Assembly: GCA_031216445.1 (NCBI GenBank)
Contig: CM062216.1
Coordinates: 3,965,501 to 4,029,500, forward strand
DNA: 64,000 bases
Direction of reading: 5' to 3'
Source: Lateolabrax maculatus
Taxonomy: Eukaryota > Chordata > Actinopteri > Acropomatiformes > Lateolabracidae
Positions 12,392 to 25,395 of the stretch are shown here, in pieces. The notes beneath the pieces are model-generated. The model worked only from the letters and a program-made list of their open reading frames with translations, made no database searches and was not told the origin of the DNA. Each line of letters starts with the position of its first letter. Position 1 is the stretch's first letter. The translations under genes and the position numbers were made by a program.

Positions 12392-12680
12392 GGGGCTGCA
12401 ACTAATGACTATTTTCATTAATGATTCATATGCTGTCTATTTTCTCAATTAATTGACTCATCGTTTGATTCAAAAAACGTAAAATAGTGAGAAATGCCTG
12501 TTACAATTTTGTAAAGCCCAAGGTCACTTCGTCATACTTCTTTCTTGCTAGCTTTGTTTGACTCCAAATCAAGAGTTTTTTGTTATTTTTACTTGAAAAG
12601 TGACTTAGACGATTCATTGATCATCATAATTGCTGAATAATTTTGTCGACTAATTGAGTGATAGTTCAATCGTTTCAGCT
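12392..12680. mobile_element. Nonautonomous hAT-like MITE
   Basis: It begins GGGGCTGCAACTAATGACTA and ends with CAATCGTTTCAGCTT. The ends are imperfect inverted repeats (GGCTGCAACTAATG against AGCTGAAACGATTG). The interior has repeated ATTAATTGA/CGATTCATTGATCAT motifs typical of a very common vertebrate nonautonomous hAT family. It has no coding capacity. Confidence 0.75.
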
Positions 12681-12889
12681 TGTGTTTGTACAGCTACACA
12701 TAAACTTTAGTGTTTTGTTTTGGGAATTAAAGACCCCCATCTGATATAAAATATGATATAAAAATACCCTGCTGTGAATCATCAACAAAGTTCTATTCTA
12801 TTCCCTCATATAATTGAAAATCAACAGAATCTATGAATATGCAAATATTGTTCATTTCCAAATGAAATCTTTTTTTTAAATCTGTGTCT

Positions 12890-13921
12890 CGTATGTAAGT
12901 GTGTGGAGGCTGCGCGCCGCGGTGGGACGGGGCTCAGTGTGTGAGGAGCTGACGGGACTGAGCCATGCGCGTCCCCTACACCGGAAGTTCCAGTCAAGTC
13001 GTAGTGTTCATGAGCACGACAGGAGTGAACCGGCAAAGACGATACTGGGGGAAGAAGAGGAGCCGGTGGACGGCGAAAAGAACCCACAATCCACGGAATG
13101 AAACATATTGATGTGTGTTTCTGCTCTCGCTCGCGTTACGGTAACTTGCTCTTGCTCGTGTTTCGTCGAAGTGGCGGCGCGGTGAGACTCTGCTCGCCCG
13201 GCAGCCCCGGCTAACACACAGCCTTTAGTCAGCTAACCGACATACGCTTTTCCTCGTTTTGGTTTGGCGCAATAAGTGCGTGTAGTTGACGGCACCGGTT
13301 GGCAGACGATAGCGTCAACCTTCAGGACAGATTCCCAAACAAAATGGTTGTCTGAGTTATCAGAGGAGCCGCTGCCCGCTGACGTCGTTAGCAGTGAGGG
13401 AAGCTACCGTGCTAACGGTTAGCTGGCCGCCCGCAGGCCTCACACTCCCTGAAGAATAACGTCAGCTTTCTCTGGCGCATTTCACCCGTGTGCCGTGCGA
13501 ATAAACCAGATATAATGTGAGCTTTCTACTGTTTGAACTGTTTGAGTTATTGTTTAGTCAGGAACCAGTCGAAAAAGAAACTCCGGTCCCAAGTTATGAA
13601 GCTACAAACGTAAACTAAATGTTTTCCTGTTCCGTGAATGTTGTGGCGTTTTTTCGCTTTTTTTTAAATTCAGGTTTGTTGTTGAATTGCTTCACTGTTT
13701 CTTTTCCCTCCGCAGTTCCGAACTCTGAACATCCTCACCGCAAGAAGAGCCTGACATACAAGTGTTGAAGAGCCCCGTCTGTTCCCGAGGGAGGGAGTGT
13801 GTTGGGACTGTCCGCTCCGCTGCCTGGGATAATAACGAGCCTGTTGTTTCAGTGAGCCCGGGGTGCGAGAAGAGGAGTGCGCGGCCATAGTGTGTGAGCA
13901 GCTCTCCCTATGTGTGTCACA
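12890..13921 (+). promoter_or_regulatory. ppp4c: ppp4c promoter region and 5' UTR with probable upstream intron
   Basis: The sequence becomes GC- and CpG-rich after about 12895. A plausible noncoding first exon ends at 13181 (donor GGTGAGACT), and a strong pyrimidine tract ending CCGCAG gives an acceptor with exon start at 13716. The leader then runs to the ATG at 13922. No TATA box is seen, as is usual for a housekeeping promoter. Exon 1 is inferred from splice-site quality only. Confidence 0.5.
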
Positions 13922-16900
13922 ATGGGGGACATCAGTGACCTGGACCGACAGATAGAGCAGCTCAGACGCTGTGAGCTCATTAAAGAAAATGAAGTCAAAG
14001 CACTGTGTGCTAAAGCCAGGTAATGGATGAACTTGGCCTGTTGTACAGACACATTAAAACAGATGATAGTGATGCTAAATGTATGCATGAGGGTTACAAC
14101 GGGACTCGTGCTACACACATCCAAAAAGCTGAGCTGTGTTCTAATGGCACGCTACACACTAATTGTTTACAGCATTATTACATATTAACCATAATGGTAT
14201 ACTGTGACTGCAACTTTGGAATGTCACTGCCGATTAAATTTCACAGAGGAAAGGCAAAGTGGTTATTCGAAAAGATGTTTTCCAAGAACCTTTTCACCAC
14301 CAGAAGTGTGTAGTATGGCACCGGGAAACACTTCTGTATGTTTTTGTAGGCTAGTTAGTTCGCTATAACTGTTATAGTTACTGTGGTTACAAACAGGAAG
14401 TTAACATAAGTGTCAACGTTCAGAATTATTGTTTACAATATGAGTATCTATACAAAATATTACAAGACAAAAGCTAGGATGCAAGCCACATTTTTTAACA
14501 CAAAGGGATTTAACGACTGCCCTTGATTTATTTTAGTAACTTGGACTATGTACATATACTATGTATATATGTCTGGGCTATTGCGGTATTATAGAAATAT
14601 CAAACTATGTATTGGATAGTCATAATCAAGATTTATTGGGGCATAAACAATAATGGACAATGATATATCCTTACAGCTTTAATGGTTTGTGTCTGTCTAA
14701 ACTTGACTATAAGTGAGTATTCTTTTTGCTGTTTTGTAGGTTTCTTTTAAACACTTTGTCATCAAATGGTGCAGAATTGTTTGGCTAAATCTGCAGAAAC
14801 ATCTAAAATCCCTAAGTTATGTGGACATTCCTCTGGTTTAAACACTGAAATGAGGTTTATACAACAGTCTGTTGTAATGTCAGCCTTTAGCTCTGTGTTT
14901 GTCCTCTCTCTGTTGTATGCTGGATTGAAATGGAAGAGAGACGCACCAGAAATAAAAACATGCAATGTCCTCCGCCTGGTGGCATACAAATACATTCCTG
15001 CCTCTGTGTTCAACACCACTGTCCACCAAGGGAAAAAAAATATTTATCAGCTAGATTTCCTTTATGACCAACTGCTTCCAAAAATATTTAATGAAGTCAT
15101 CATTTAATATACGTGTTTGTATTTTCAGAGAGATTCTGGTTGAAGAAAGCAATGTCCAGAGAGTAGACTCTCCTGTCACAGTAAGTAACATTTTCTATTG
15201 GCTCTTATTTGCTCACTATTTGACTAAAATTAATTAAAAATAGTAATTTTTTCCCTTGTTCTTTTCTCATAGGTGTGTGGTGATATACATGGTCAGTTCT
15301 ATGACTTGAAAGAGCTGTTTAGAGTAAGTTTCTTTTTTTTTTTAACACACTGCTCGCTACAGACTTGTCATCACGTCTTTAATTTGGTTGGTGGTGCTGG
15401 TTAGAGTTAAACACATTGCGAACATTATTAACAATACAATTTACAATGCTGAACACAAATCTTAAAGGATAATTTTAGTGTGTTTAGTCCCTATTTTTGT
15501 AGTGTTTTCTATAATGATAATTGGTTATTGTCCATAGACGCAAACTCCTCAGCAAATTTGCTGATTTGAGTTCAAAATAGGTCACGTGAGATTTGTGTAG
15601 ATCCAAGAAGGAACTGTTTGGGTGGGGGTGGGGAGGTCAGGGGCTTGTGTTCAATCCACAGAAATGGAATTATAATTCAGTGGTTCAATCGGTTTGTAAG
15701 AGCACAGACTTAGAATTCCATTTACCCCAAGAACTAGATGTGCTTCTGAAGCCCTCTCGTGCGTGGCCATGACCACAGCTGAAGTTCTGGCGAGCTAAGT
15801 AGCTAGCTAGCAGAGTGATTCTCTAAGATGGCCTGGAGGAGAAGGTGGAAATGACACCAACTTATGTGTTGTGTTTTGTGACAAGTGGCTGGCTAGCAAA
15901 CTTTGCTGGAGCTGTCAGAGAGCCCGTGATTGAAAGTCGCACATATTCCGAGTCTATTCTAGATAACATGCTTCGCAGGCTGGTTGTGAACATCCCTAGC
16001 ATCAAATTAACGCCAAAACTAGCCATATCGGTAAATACTCTCTCTTATAATATTTAATCAGTATCAGCAGCCTACTATTTTGCATACCTGAAGTATACCC
16101 AGCACAGTCAGTGATGGTGGTCCAGACCCTTCATGTATTTTGATGCTTTAAATTTATTTCTATGTAGCCTGAGACTTATATTTTAATAAATCCTTGATTC
16201 AAAAACCTCAATTCTGTCTTAGACAGGCTAAATGGAAACGCTACAATACTATAGGTAATGCTAGATGTTACCATTTTGTGTTGCCTCCATCATTGGAGTG
16301 AGAAGAGAAACATCTTGCACCTCTCTCACCTCCTGGCTGTTGCATGCAGTGGAAGACTGTAATAATAATTATAGATAATAAATGAACTACTATTTGGTGA
16401 TTTCCCAAATACCTTTTGTGGTCTTGTACATTGGGCATCGCACATGACTCTGCTGCTCCCAAGTGAAACATAATGAGAGCCTATAAGTGATATTTTTTTA
16501 TTTTTATTTTTTTAATGGAGCATAGCCCCTGGTTCTACATGGTTTTCTCTATCCACACAGTGTTCTCATATTTTTGTTACCCCTAACCTGTCTGTGTCCC
16601 TGCAGATGGTGTTATAGCTTCTGTGTACCATCATCACTACCCTAAAATACATGCATATGAGTGCAAAATGTGTAAATTTTAATGCCTGTAATGCCATGGC
16701 TGAGGGTGGACATATATTTTACAGCTGCAGTTAATTGTGCTAGTTAACCCATCAAATACTTTAGTGGCAGTGTTCACCCTGTTTGCTAGATGCTAGATTA
16801 CTGCTGCATCTAACTCACTTTGAAGTGGAACGTTTGGAAGTTTTTATTATGAGTTTTGTCATGACAGTGACTGGACAATTTGAAGTAAGGTGTTGATAAA

Positions 16901-18495
16901 TTGTGCTGCATTCTGGGGCTTGCAGGACATGCTCAAAAGCCTACTGACAATGCTCGATACAGGTTCAGTCCCATTGAGAAGAGTGGTGGCATTGTTTGTA
17001 ATGTTGATGCATTTACATAAAATTCACTGTGAAACTACTACTACTATCTTTCCAGGTTGGTGGTGATGTCCCAGAAACCAATTATCTCTTCATGGGCGAC
17101 TTTGTGGACAGAGGCTTCTACAGTGTGGAGACTTTCCTTCTTCTGCTAGCTCTTAAGGTACACGTGGTTTTCCAGAGATAGAAGTGTGGCACTTTTTTCA
17201 ATTTAATTTTTAGAGCTGGTTTGTGCCACGTAACACGAGAAGTGTGTGTGTGTGTGTGTGTTGCCAGAAAATTTCTATTCAATTTACTCAGGCATATTTT
17301 GAATCTCTTGAGGCCTTTAGGATATGCACAGCTGAAACCCCAATGGCCTCAACTCTCTGCTTCTGCTGTGCTCCTCAGGTGCGTTATCCAGACAGGATAA
17401 CCTTGATTCGGGGAAACCACGAGTCCCGGCAAATTACCCAGGTCTATGGCTTTTACGACGAGTGCCTCCGCAAGTACGGCTCCGTCACTGTCTGGAGATA
17501 CTGCACTGAGATATTCGACTACCTGTCCCTCTCTGCTATCATTGATGGAAAGGTGAGAGATGACATTCACTAAAGAGACTGGAATGTTTCTGTGGAGGTG
17601 TGGCTACTTTAACAGCCGATTGAGTAACGTGTCAGTCTGTGGTACGACAGTATGTGAGGCATCATTCCTCTCTTTGTCCTTCAGATCTTCTGTGTGCATG
17701 GGGGCTTGTCTCCCTCCATCCAGACACTGGACCAGATTCGGACCATTGACAGAAAACAGGAAGTGCCCCATGATGGGCCAATGTGTGACCTCCTGTGGTC
17801 AGACCCTGAAGGTATATAGGCGTCCTGTCAAGCCCTTTAAACACTGCATTGAGCAGCAGTGGCAGAACTTTAGTTGGATATTAGCAATGATTTAGTTCTG
17901 TCACTTACCCTGATGCCGTGTTTGAAGCAGATCTTCACCTGACCGATCTTCTCTCCCTCAGACACCACAGGGTGGGGGGTGAGTCCCAGAGGAGCTGGCT
18001 ACTTGTTTGGGAGTGACGTGGTGGCCCAGTTCAACGCTGCCAACGACATCCACATGATCTGTCGAGCGCACCAGCTGGTCATGGAGGGCTACAAGTGGCA
18101 CTTCAACGAGACGGTGCTCACCGTGTGGTCAGCACCCAACTACTGCTACAGGTAGGTGCAGTCAAACCAACAGTCCTTGAATGGACTTAAGAGAAGTCAC
18201 AATTACAAATACCGCTCCACAGATGGGTCATATCAATGTCAGTTTGCAGCAGTCATTAATGAGTTCTCAGCTCTTTGAAATGAAACCTGGTTTAAAAAAC
18301 TAAATTGTCATGTGTTGCTTTACCCTCTAAATTGCTTTCTTTTCTGTGTTTCTCTGGGCAATCAGATGTGGCAACGTGGCGGCCATCTTGGAGCTGGATG
18401 AGCATCTACAGCGAGAGTTCATCATATTCGAGGCAGCGCCGCAAGAGACCAGAGGCATCCCCTCCAAGAAGCCAGTAGCAGACTACTTCCTGTGA
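13922..18495 (+). CDS. ppp4c: Serine/threonine protein phosphatase 4 catalytic subunit
   Basis: Coding exons: 13922-14019, 15129-15180, 15273-15323, 17056-17157, 17379-17552, 17685-17811, 17962-18151 and 18366-18495. They join to 307 aa, the same length as human PP4C, and the sequence is nearly identical to the family. The three metal-binding PPP motifs are present: GDIHG (53-57), GDFVDRG (81-87) and GNHE (113-116). RNYCYRCG-type residues follow as SAPNYCYRCGN. The C-terminus is DYFL, whose last leucine is carboxymethylated in PP2A-like enzymes. PP4 works with PPP4R subunits in DNA-damage recovery (gamma-H2AX dephosphorylation), centrosome maturation and spliceosomal assembly, in nucleus and cytoplasm. 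Introns 1 and 3 are about 1.1 and 1.7 kb and contain no convincing nested gene. Confidence 0.98.
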
Positions 18496-18716
18496 AGTCT
18501 CAGAGCAGACAGCTCAGTGTGTGGAAAGCTCCGGTACCATTTCACACCAGCCACCCTCCACCCTGCTGCTGGACGGCTCTGTCAGTCTGAACTCAGAGCA
18601 GCAAACCTGCCAAACCCCGCAGAGCCTGACAGAGCAGTCACTGTGAAAGGTGTAGGGGGCGAGGTGGATACTGGGCCCATGACTGTTGTCTCCTCAGCCT
18701 CCTTCCATCTCCATCT

Positions 18717-18717
<1 letters not shown>

Positions 18718-18789
<72 letters not shown>
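18718..18789. repeat. (TC)n microsatellite in ppp4c 3' UTR
   Basis: About 36 TC units, 223 bp after the ppp4c stop codon and inside the inferred 3' UTR. The transcript would carry a long UC tract. The opposite strand gives a spurious RE-repeat reading frame. Confidence 0.95.
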
Positions 18790-18794
<5 letters not shown>

Positions 18795-19283
18795 GATACA
18801 ACACTCTCCCTCTCTGACTTTAACCTCCACCACTCTGTAGTATTGTTTGATGACAACCATTGTCAGTTAGTTTTAGAAGTAATTGGAAGGACTTAGATCT
18901 TCTCATTTTATTTTATTTTATTTTATTTTTTCAAAGATATGCAGCTGTAGGAAGTTTCACAATTTTATTCATTTAAGGAATTCCTTTGTTGCATATGTTC
19001 TTTGTTTTTGATTTTTGTATAATTGTTGCTGCCAGGATTAAATGCAAAATGACCTCCCCACACCCTTTTTTGCTCTTATGTTTCTGTTTAACTGTCCTCT
19101 CATGTGTGTCACTATTTAACATACCCGGTGCTGTTGCTGCTGCTGCTCAGCACCATCAGTGATGAACACCACAGATGTAATGACTGGCCAATTTACAGGA
19201 CTCAATATATTCACCATTGTTTTCTCTCTTAATTCCTTTTAATCTACAAATCTCTGTAGGTCTGTCATTTTTGATATTGTGAG

Positions 19284-19289
19284 AATAAA
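19284..19289 (+). terminator. ppp4c: Poly(A) signal of ppp4c
   Basis: Canonical AATAAA about 790 bp after the stop codon, followed by a T/G-rich stretch (GTTTTTGTATC). This is a reasonable transcript end for ppp4c. Confidence 0.7.
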
Positions 19290-19299
19290 GTTTTTGTAT

Positions 19300-19854
19300 C
19301 AATGCTGATCGATTTTCAGGTGTGGTTTAATGACACATGCATAGTAACCATAGTAACATCCACATAGTTTGACTTCACTCTGTCGAGATCTAGTTCAGTC
19401 ATGTCTGAAACCTCTGTAGATTTCTGAAAAGGACTGTAACACGGCGAGAACATTGCTGTGACGTGATGGTATAATTATACACTGAAGTGTATCATCAGTA
19501 AGATGTTTTCTTTTTTCATCTCTATGCTCAAGTAAATCATCTTGACTCGTTGCCAGTTTTTTCAGGATTCCTGTTGGTGTAATAATGGTGTTCATTAGTC
19601 ACAATGAACCAGGCTGAACTTGACTCATGGCTGCTGTTGAAAGAGTTATATAACATTGTGATTAATTTGAGCTCAGATTCTGAAAGACAGAGATATTTCA
19701 AGTGAATTCACTTTTCCGGTCGGTGGAGAGAGAAGACAGCTGGTCATGTCCCACTGTGGGAAAGGACCATTTGTGTCTCAATATAATACAAACATATGTA
19801 GTCATTTGTGTGGAATTATCCAAATAATAAGACTATCATACACTAACTGATGTA
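19300..19854. other. Intergenic DNA between ppp4c and aldh3b1
   Basis: No exon or repeat family was recognised here. Confidence 0.4.
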
Positions 19855-20060
19855 CCCAAAGGATATAGAAACGAGCTTGTGCCCACAAGGTCGCGGGTTC
19901 GATCCCCGGGACCGCTGCCGCCTCACGTTTTCCCGCATGTGAAAACCTCTTCGCCTGCCAGGTGCACGTATCCCTGCGCCTGCAAAAACATGGAAGTTAT
20001 TTGAACTTCCTGGCTGACACTGTGGACCCGCTGAACACATGAATCCGACAGGTCACACGC
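19855..20060 (+). mobile_element. tRNA-derived SINE-like fragment
   Basis: CACAAGGTCGCGGGTTCGAT, followed by CCCCGGGACCG, is a T-arm with a good RNA polymerase III B box (GGTTCGATCCC) but no complete tRNA cloverleaf. The sequence after it (GTGAAAACCTC, CCTGCAAAAACATGGAAGTT) resembles bodies of common percomorph SINEs. Boundaries are approximate. Confidence 0.55.
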
Positions 20061-20672
20061 AAGAAAACAGACTGGAACATGAAAGCCTCTCTCGCCTGAC
20101 AAGTTTTAAAGCTCGTTTTTCAAGATTAACCAAAACCACCCCTTCCACTTCCCGGAGCTCCGAAGGCAGCTGCTGGTTAGAAACAGGACAACACCCGGAA
20201 ACCCACAAGTTCTCCCTGCAGTCAGCAGGTCTTCTTCGCGGGGGCTGCCGGACAGACAAAACACAAAGCAACAGGTAGGAGAGAAAAACGGAGCGATTTC
20301 CTTTTCATTTTATTCGGTTCTCTTTGCAAAATACTAAGTTAGCTCCCGCGGATGAATATCACAACTTGAAGTGTTGGTGGGGGAGTTGCTGTCCGCTCCA
20401 GAGAAGAAGAGCGTGACTGCTGAGCCGTCCATCACTGCTCAACCTTCATTACACACGCGTGTTGTTGGGCCTGTTTCTGCCCCGCATGGCTCCACACGGT
20501 GGCACTGATTGGTGTGGGACTGGACGTGGGTCAAACATTTCCACACCAGTTCAAACACTGCACCCTGCACGCTCTGATCCGCGGCATGAAACTTCTTCTT
20601 ATTATTTCTTCGCCTTTCTGCAAAAGTGGACGAAACTATCCGCACGATTGAAGACGTGATAAAACTCGAAGA
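20061..20672 (+). promoter_or_regulatory. aldh3b1: aldh3b1 upstream region / 5' UTR
   Basis: Moderately GC-rich sequence upstream of the first coding exon. The exact transcription start is not visible, and no TATA box was recognised. Confidence 0.35.
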
Positions 20673-21384
20673 ATGTCAGGTAAATTTCGGCGTACAGATA
20701 TTATTACAAATGTTTCCTCTCCGTTGCCAAATCCGTTAACGTTAGTATCTGGTGGGTTTTAAAAGCTCAGATTGGCGTCTGTGTGGGCCCGCGGTAATAT
20801 TCAAGGATTCACTTCACCAACTGAATTAACATGAATGAATGAATCCCTATTTAAAAAAAAAAAAATAAAAATAAAAATTACCCATAGGTTTCTGCCGTCC
20901 TTGTCTGTCTGCTGAGTCATTTGGACAGGTCTGTCTGCTCTAATGTCACGGTCACATCAGTTTCCTGTACAAACATGTAGCCCCCAGTGTGTCGCAATGG
21001 TTGCACACTTCAGCGGCATAGCTGAGAACTGTGATCATCACAGGCCTTCTGTTTGAAGTTCAGCTCAAACCCTGTACTTGTTACAACACTTCTCTCATAG
21101 TCCGAGTGACTGACAGAGCTCAATGGCTGAAATGACAATTCAGCAATGATCATTGTGATAATCAGCTGTGTGTGTGTGTGTGTGTGTGTTCCAGGTGACA
21201 GGATGGAGACACAGAGCCAGGTCGTGGACAGGTTGCGTTCAGCGTTTCGTTCAGGCGTCATGATACCGGAGGAGTTTCGTCGGACTCAACTGACCAAGCT
21301 TATGTCCATGATCAAAGATAATGAGGAGCTGATTATAAAGGCACTGCACAAAGACCTCGCAAAGGTACAGGACTGTGCTCACAG

Positions 21385-21415
<31 letters not shown>

Positions 21416-24400
21416 GCGCAACTTCCTCAAGACATACAACATATAATTACGTAACCAAAGGGCTGGCATCCTGTTTGCAACTGTTGGGCAGCAGTTTTGT
21501 TCCCCTGATGATCCCTTTAAGTACAGTAAAGTGATATTTTCACTCCTTTTCTTACCATTCTACTTATTTTATTAAACCCACTCATTCACAGTAAATCATT
21601 TGCTTTTCTGCTACAATTCAACAAGCACCAGCCTCCACTTCTTATTGCTCTCCTCCCATATCAGCCAAAATTTGAGGTCATCCTGTCTGAGGTTGATATC
21701 GTCATCAATGAGCTGCACTACGCCATCGATAACTTAACAAGTTGGATGAAGCCGGAGTATGTCAGCAAAAACTTGGTAGGTTTTACTATTGATTATCATA
21801 AACTCAGTTATTCAGTATGTATTGATTAATCAGTTAGTGTAGGAATTTTTAAGTCCATTACAAGATACCAGAGCTCAACGTGATGTTTAAGTATTTTGTC
21901 TGACCAACAGAACAAAAACTATCTAGAATTAAAAAGTTGTCATGATGAGTAAACTGTACTTCATGTTTAAAATCGGTGGAGTGCCCCTTTAAGTTGCTCT
22001 TTAAAGCAAAGCTTTGCATTTAAAAACACAAAGCAATCTTATGTTTGGTATTTTTAACTTGGGTAGGTGCTCATTGTCTGCTAAGAAATGATAGTGTGCA
22101 TCCATTGAATTGCATATTATGTATTGTATAATTTATTTTTGGTATTTTTTCATCTGCAGGCCACAAAGCTAGATGACTGTTTTGTACGGAGGGAACCATT
22201 AGGAGTTGTGTTAATCATTGGGGCGTGGAACTACCCCTGGCAACTTCTTTTCTTACCCATGGTTGGAGCCATAGCTGCAGGTATCGTCCAGAATATACAG
22301 TATACCGACTTAAAGCTGCACTACTTAATATTTTTCATATTATAAAAATCAAATGAGGATGTGTAATGTTAAAGGGGTCACTTTGGTGAGGAACCCAACA
22401 AGAATAACACCCCACTCTGTGGTACCCTTCAGCTCTGTGGAGCTTTTAGGCTCATTCAGCTCTTTGTTTTGGTTTTCCAACTTGTAAACTCGGCTCGCAT
22501 CAACCTTTTGGTTTTTAGCAGCAGCTCTGATAAACCCACTGTGCATTGCGTGCCACTAAACAGCAGACGGATACGTGTAGAGACTAGATGGTGAGGAAAA
22601 AGGAGGATAACGATCTTTAAAAATAACACTGACATATTATCACAATTTATGTTGATATGGTGAATTTGTCCAGTGGGGTAAATGTTAAGGGTTTCCTGGT
22701 AAACAGCATTGCACTCACACGCTGTCTGCTCACATGAATGATAAGCAGAGCTTAAGGTCATGGAATGTGTACCTGGTAGTTTCTTATATGACAAAGGCTG
22801 CCATCAGTCAGCAGACTTGTTTTACAACAAACCAATGAACATAACTTTACCTGAAGCCAGTAGGGGCTGATAACATTTTCAGATTCTTCTCTAAATCTTT
22901 TTCTCACAAATCACTTTTTGAATCAGCAGCTACGTTTAATGCAAGAGGGAGTCCCTTAAACTCTGCTCCAGTTCAACGTAATCCGGCCGTCTACACAAAA
23001 CTCTGAGCATTCCTAGTTAATGTGGCCTTATCACAAAGTGAGGTGAGGGGGGTAAGAGGCTGTATATGGGCTTAAAACAGCAACAACTGACCTTTAGAAA
23101 TGTGCAAACAGAACTTCTGTCAAGTCAATCACTGCTCTCTTTACTGATGGATGATGTTGGTGTGTTCGAGCAGGAAACTGTGTGGTCATCAAGCCTTCAG
23201 AGGTCAGCTCCGCCACAGACACTCTAGTAGCAGAGCTCGTCCCCAAATATTTGTCTCAGGTAAAGCAACTTGTGACAAGATATGTGCCCAGTGCAACATT
23301 TTACAGTTGGGGGTTTCTGGTGGACAAATTTTTAATGGTGAAATTGTTTCGGCTGTACTTTAATGTGGAGCCTGGACATTCTGATATATATGTGATAAGG
23401 CAAAGTGAATCTGACACTTCACCTAAGATGGACTCTCACTGTGGCAGGACTGCTGTGCTGTTGTTCGTGGCGGAGCAGAGGAGACCACGGCACTTCTGCA
23501 GAATCGCTTCGACCACATCTTCTACACAGGTAAATGCCTCCAGGATGGATATGTGTATGTTGCCCTTAACGCTGATCTCAACTCAGCTGGCTCCGTAATA
23601 TATGATTCAATAGCAACCTGATCATAAAGTAATAAGCATCTTCGAGCCAAAGAGAAACAGAAGTGTTTTTAACGGTCAGTCTTTCATCTGTCCAGCACTT
23701 GGGTCCATAGTGAGATATCTATACTACCAGCCAGTTTGTCCTAAAATGTAGAAACTGAGTTCATGTTCACCACTGGATGAATCCTTCGCACAACTTTTCA
23801 GCTGTGTCGTTTTAGGTTCTCAGACTGTGGCGCGCAGCGTCTTGCAGGCGGCCTCCGTCCACCTGACCCCAGTGACCTTGGAGCTGGGCGGCAAGTGTCC
23901 GTGCATCATATACGGACGGGTGAACGTCGCGGCCGCTGCCCGTCGCCTGACGTGGGCCAAGTTCTTTAACGCCGGCCAGAGTTGCGTGGCTCCGGACTAC
24001 GTGCTGTGCTCGCCGGCCACCCGGGACGTCCTGCTGCCTGCGGTGCTCGCGGCCCTGGTAGATTTCTACGGCAAGGAGCCTCGGACCAGCCCTGACCTGT
24101 CCCGCATCATAACCCCCCGACACTGGACTCGACTGATGGAACTGCTCGGGAGGTCCGGTGGCAGGGTTGTTGTAGGAGGAGAGAGCAACCAGGAGGAAAA
24201 GTACATTGGTGGGTTGAGATCATACATGGTGAAAGATTTGAACTGATTCCTAAAATGACTTAAAAAAATAACTTCCTCTATATTTTTGGGATTGTACAGC
24301 ATGATAACGCGTCGTAGTTTTGTGAAGAAACCTTTCTGCATCTACAGCATAGTGTCTGTAGTGTCGTGATACACACGTGTTCTGATGTGTTGTCACTGTT

Positions 24401-25392
24401 CTGTCCTCAGCTCCCACAGTGTTGGTGGATGTGGCTGAAGACGACGTTCTAATGGTTGAGGAGATTTTCGGGCCCATCCTGCCCATCCTCACTATCGAGT
24501 CTCTGGAGGAGGGCATCGACATAATCAACCGCCAAGAGAAGCCGCTGGCCCTCTACGTGTTCTCTGACGAGTCCTCTGTAAGAACACTGAACTCCCACCC
24601 CCCAGCTGCAGACATATTTTTTTCTCTCTATCGATCTATTTATCTATCTGTCTATTATATCTGAGTCTTATGACCTCACACTGTCCTTTCTGTTTGAAGG
24701 TTGTAAAAACAGTGATGGAAAAGACCAGCAGTGGAGGGTTCTGCTCTAATGACGGGATCATCCACATGACCCTGCCCAGCCTGCCCTTCGGAGGTGTAGG
24801 TAGGTTTGATCCTGGTCTAAATCTTCTCCTACTCTTGTGATTCTACAAGCCCCAGGTTGTATTTGGCTGAATATAATCTGAATATATAGGCTATCCCTCC
24901 AACTTGAAAAGACAGAAGCTATACTTTTATTAGATCTAAAAGGAAACGGTTAAAGTTTACGGTTAAAGTTGGGGAATTTTGAATTAGCAACAGAAATAGT
25001 ATTGAATTCATGAGCAGGGAATTGTATCAATTGGTTGTTGTAAGAAAGAACTAAAGCCTTTCATCAGCAGGATAAAGTTTTTAGTTAGGTTTCTAAGTCC
25101 TCTGTAGCCTGATTTTTATATTCTGAAGAGACACTCAAACACATTTTGCCACTCCGCCGTCGCATGCATGTTTGACTGGAGTTCTGGTTTTCACCGCTCC
25201 TTCCAGGGGCCAGTGGTTGGGGCAGTTACCATGGCCGCTGGGGCTTCGAGGCGTTCAGCCACCGGCGGGCCTGCATGCTGCGTGGCTATGCTATGGAGAG
25301 ATTCAACGGCCTGAGGTACCCCCCTTACACAGAGGATAAACTGAGTTGGCTGCGCTGGACCGCCTCGCCCAAAAGCAGATGCTCACTAATGT

Positions 25393-25394
<2 letters not shown>
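20673..25394 (+). CDS. aldh3b1: Aldehyde dehydrogenase 3 family member B1-like, CaaX-tailed
   Basis: Exons: 20673-20679 (ATG TCA G), 21195-21364, 21665-21775, 22160-22280, 23174-23259, 23448-23529, 23816-24208, 24411-24577, 24700-24799 and 25207-25394. Starting at MSGDRMETQ gives 474 aa; starting at the second Met (21203) gives 469, close to human ALDH3B1 (468). The enzyme oxidises medium- and long-chain aldehydes from lipid peroxidation with NAD(P)+. In METQ numbering, WNYP has the oxyanion Asn at 115, LELGG has the general base Glu at 210, and FNAGQSC has the nucleophile Cys at 244; EEIFGPILP is also present. The C-terminus is SRCSLM, a CaaX box that predicts prenylation and membrane anchoring, as reported for mammalian ALDH3B proteins. 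The B1 versus B2 label cannot be settled here. Confidence 0.95.
21166..21189. repeat. (TG)n tract just upstream of an aldh3b1 splice acceptor
   Basis: About 12 TG units ending five bases before the intron terminus TTCCAG. It replaces most of the normal polypyrimidine tract of the exon beginning at 21195. Confidence 0.9.
21388..21415. repeat. (AC)n microsatellite in aldh3b1 intron after exon 2
   Basis: About 14 AC units starting 23 bp downstream of the donor at 21365. It is complementary to the TG tract on the other side of the same exon. Confidence 0.95.

Positions 25395-25395
<1 letters not shown>

Noticed and set aside
14766..15107. 113-codon open frame in ppp4c intron 1
   Set aside because: No family similarity, no splice or promoter context, and base composition like the surrounding intron.
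18582..18860. Minus-strand open frame with long alternating Arg-Glu run
   Set aside because: It is the translation of the (TC)n microsatellite in the ppp4c 3' UTR; nothing outside the repeat resembles a protein.
19880..19915. Possible tRNA gene (good B box)
   Set aside because: Only a T-arm-like segment is present with no acceptor or anticodon stem upstream; treated as a SINE fragment.
22310..22800. Further MITE of the TAAAGCTGCA family
   Set aside because: Only the first ~20 bases resemble the 55528 element; no matching right end was found, so it is not listed as a feature.
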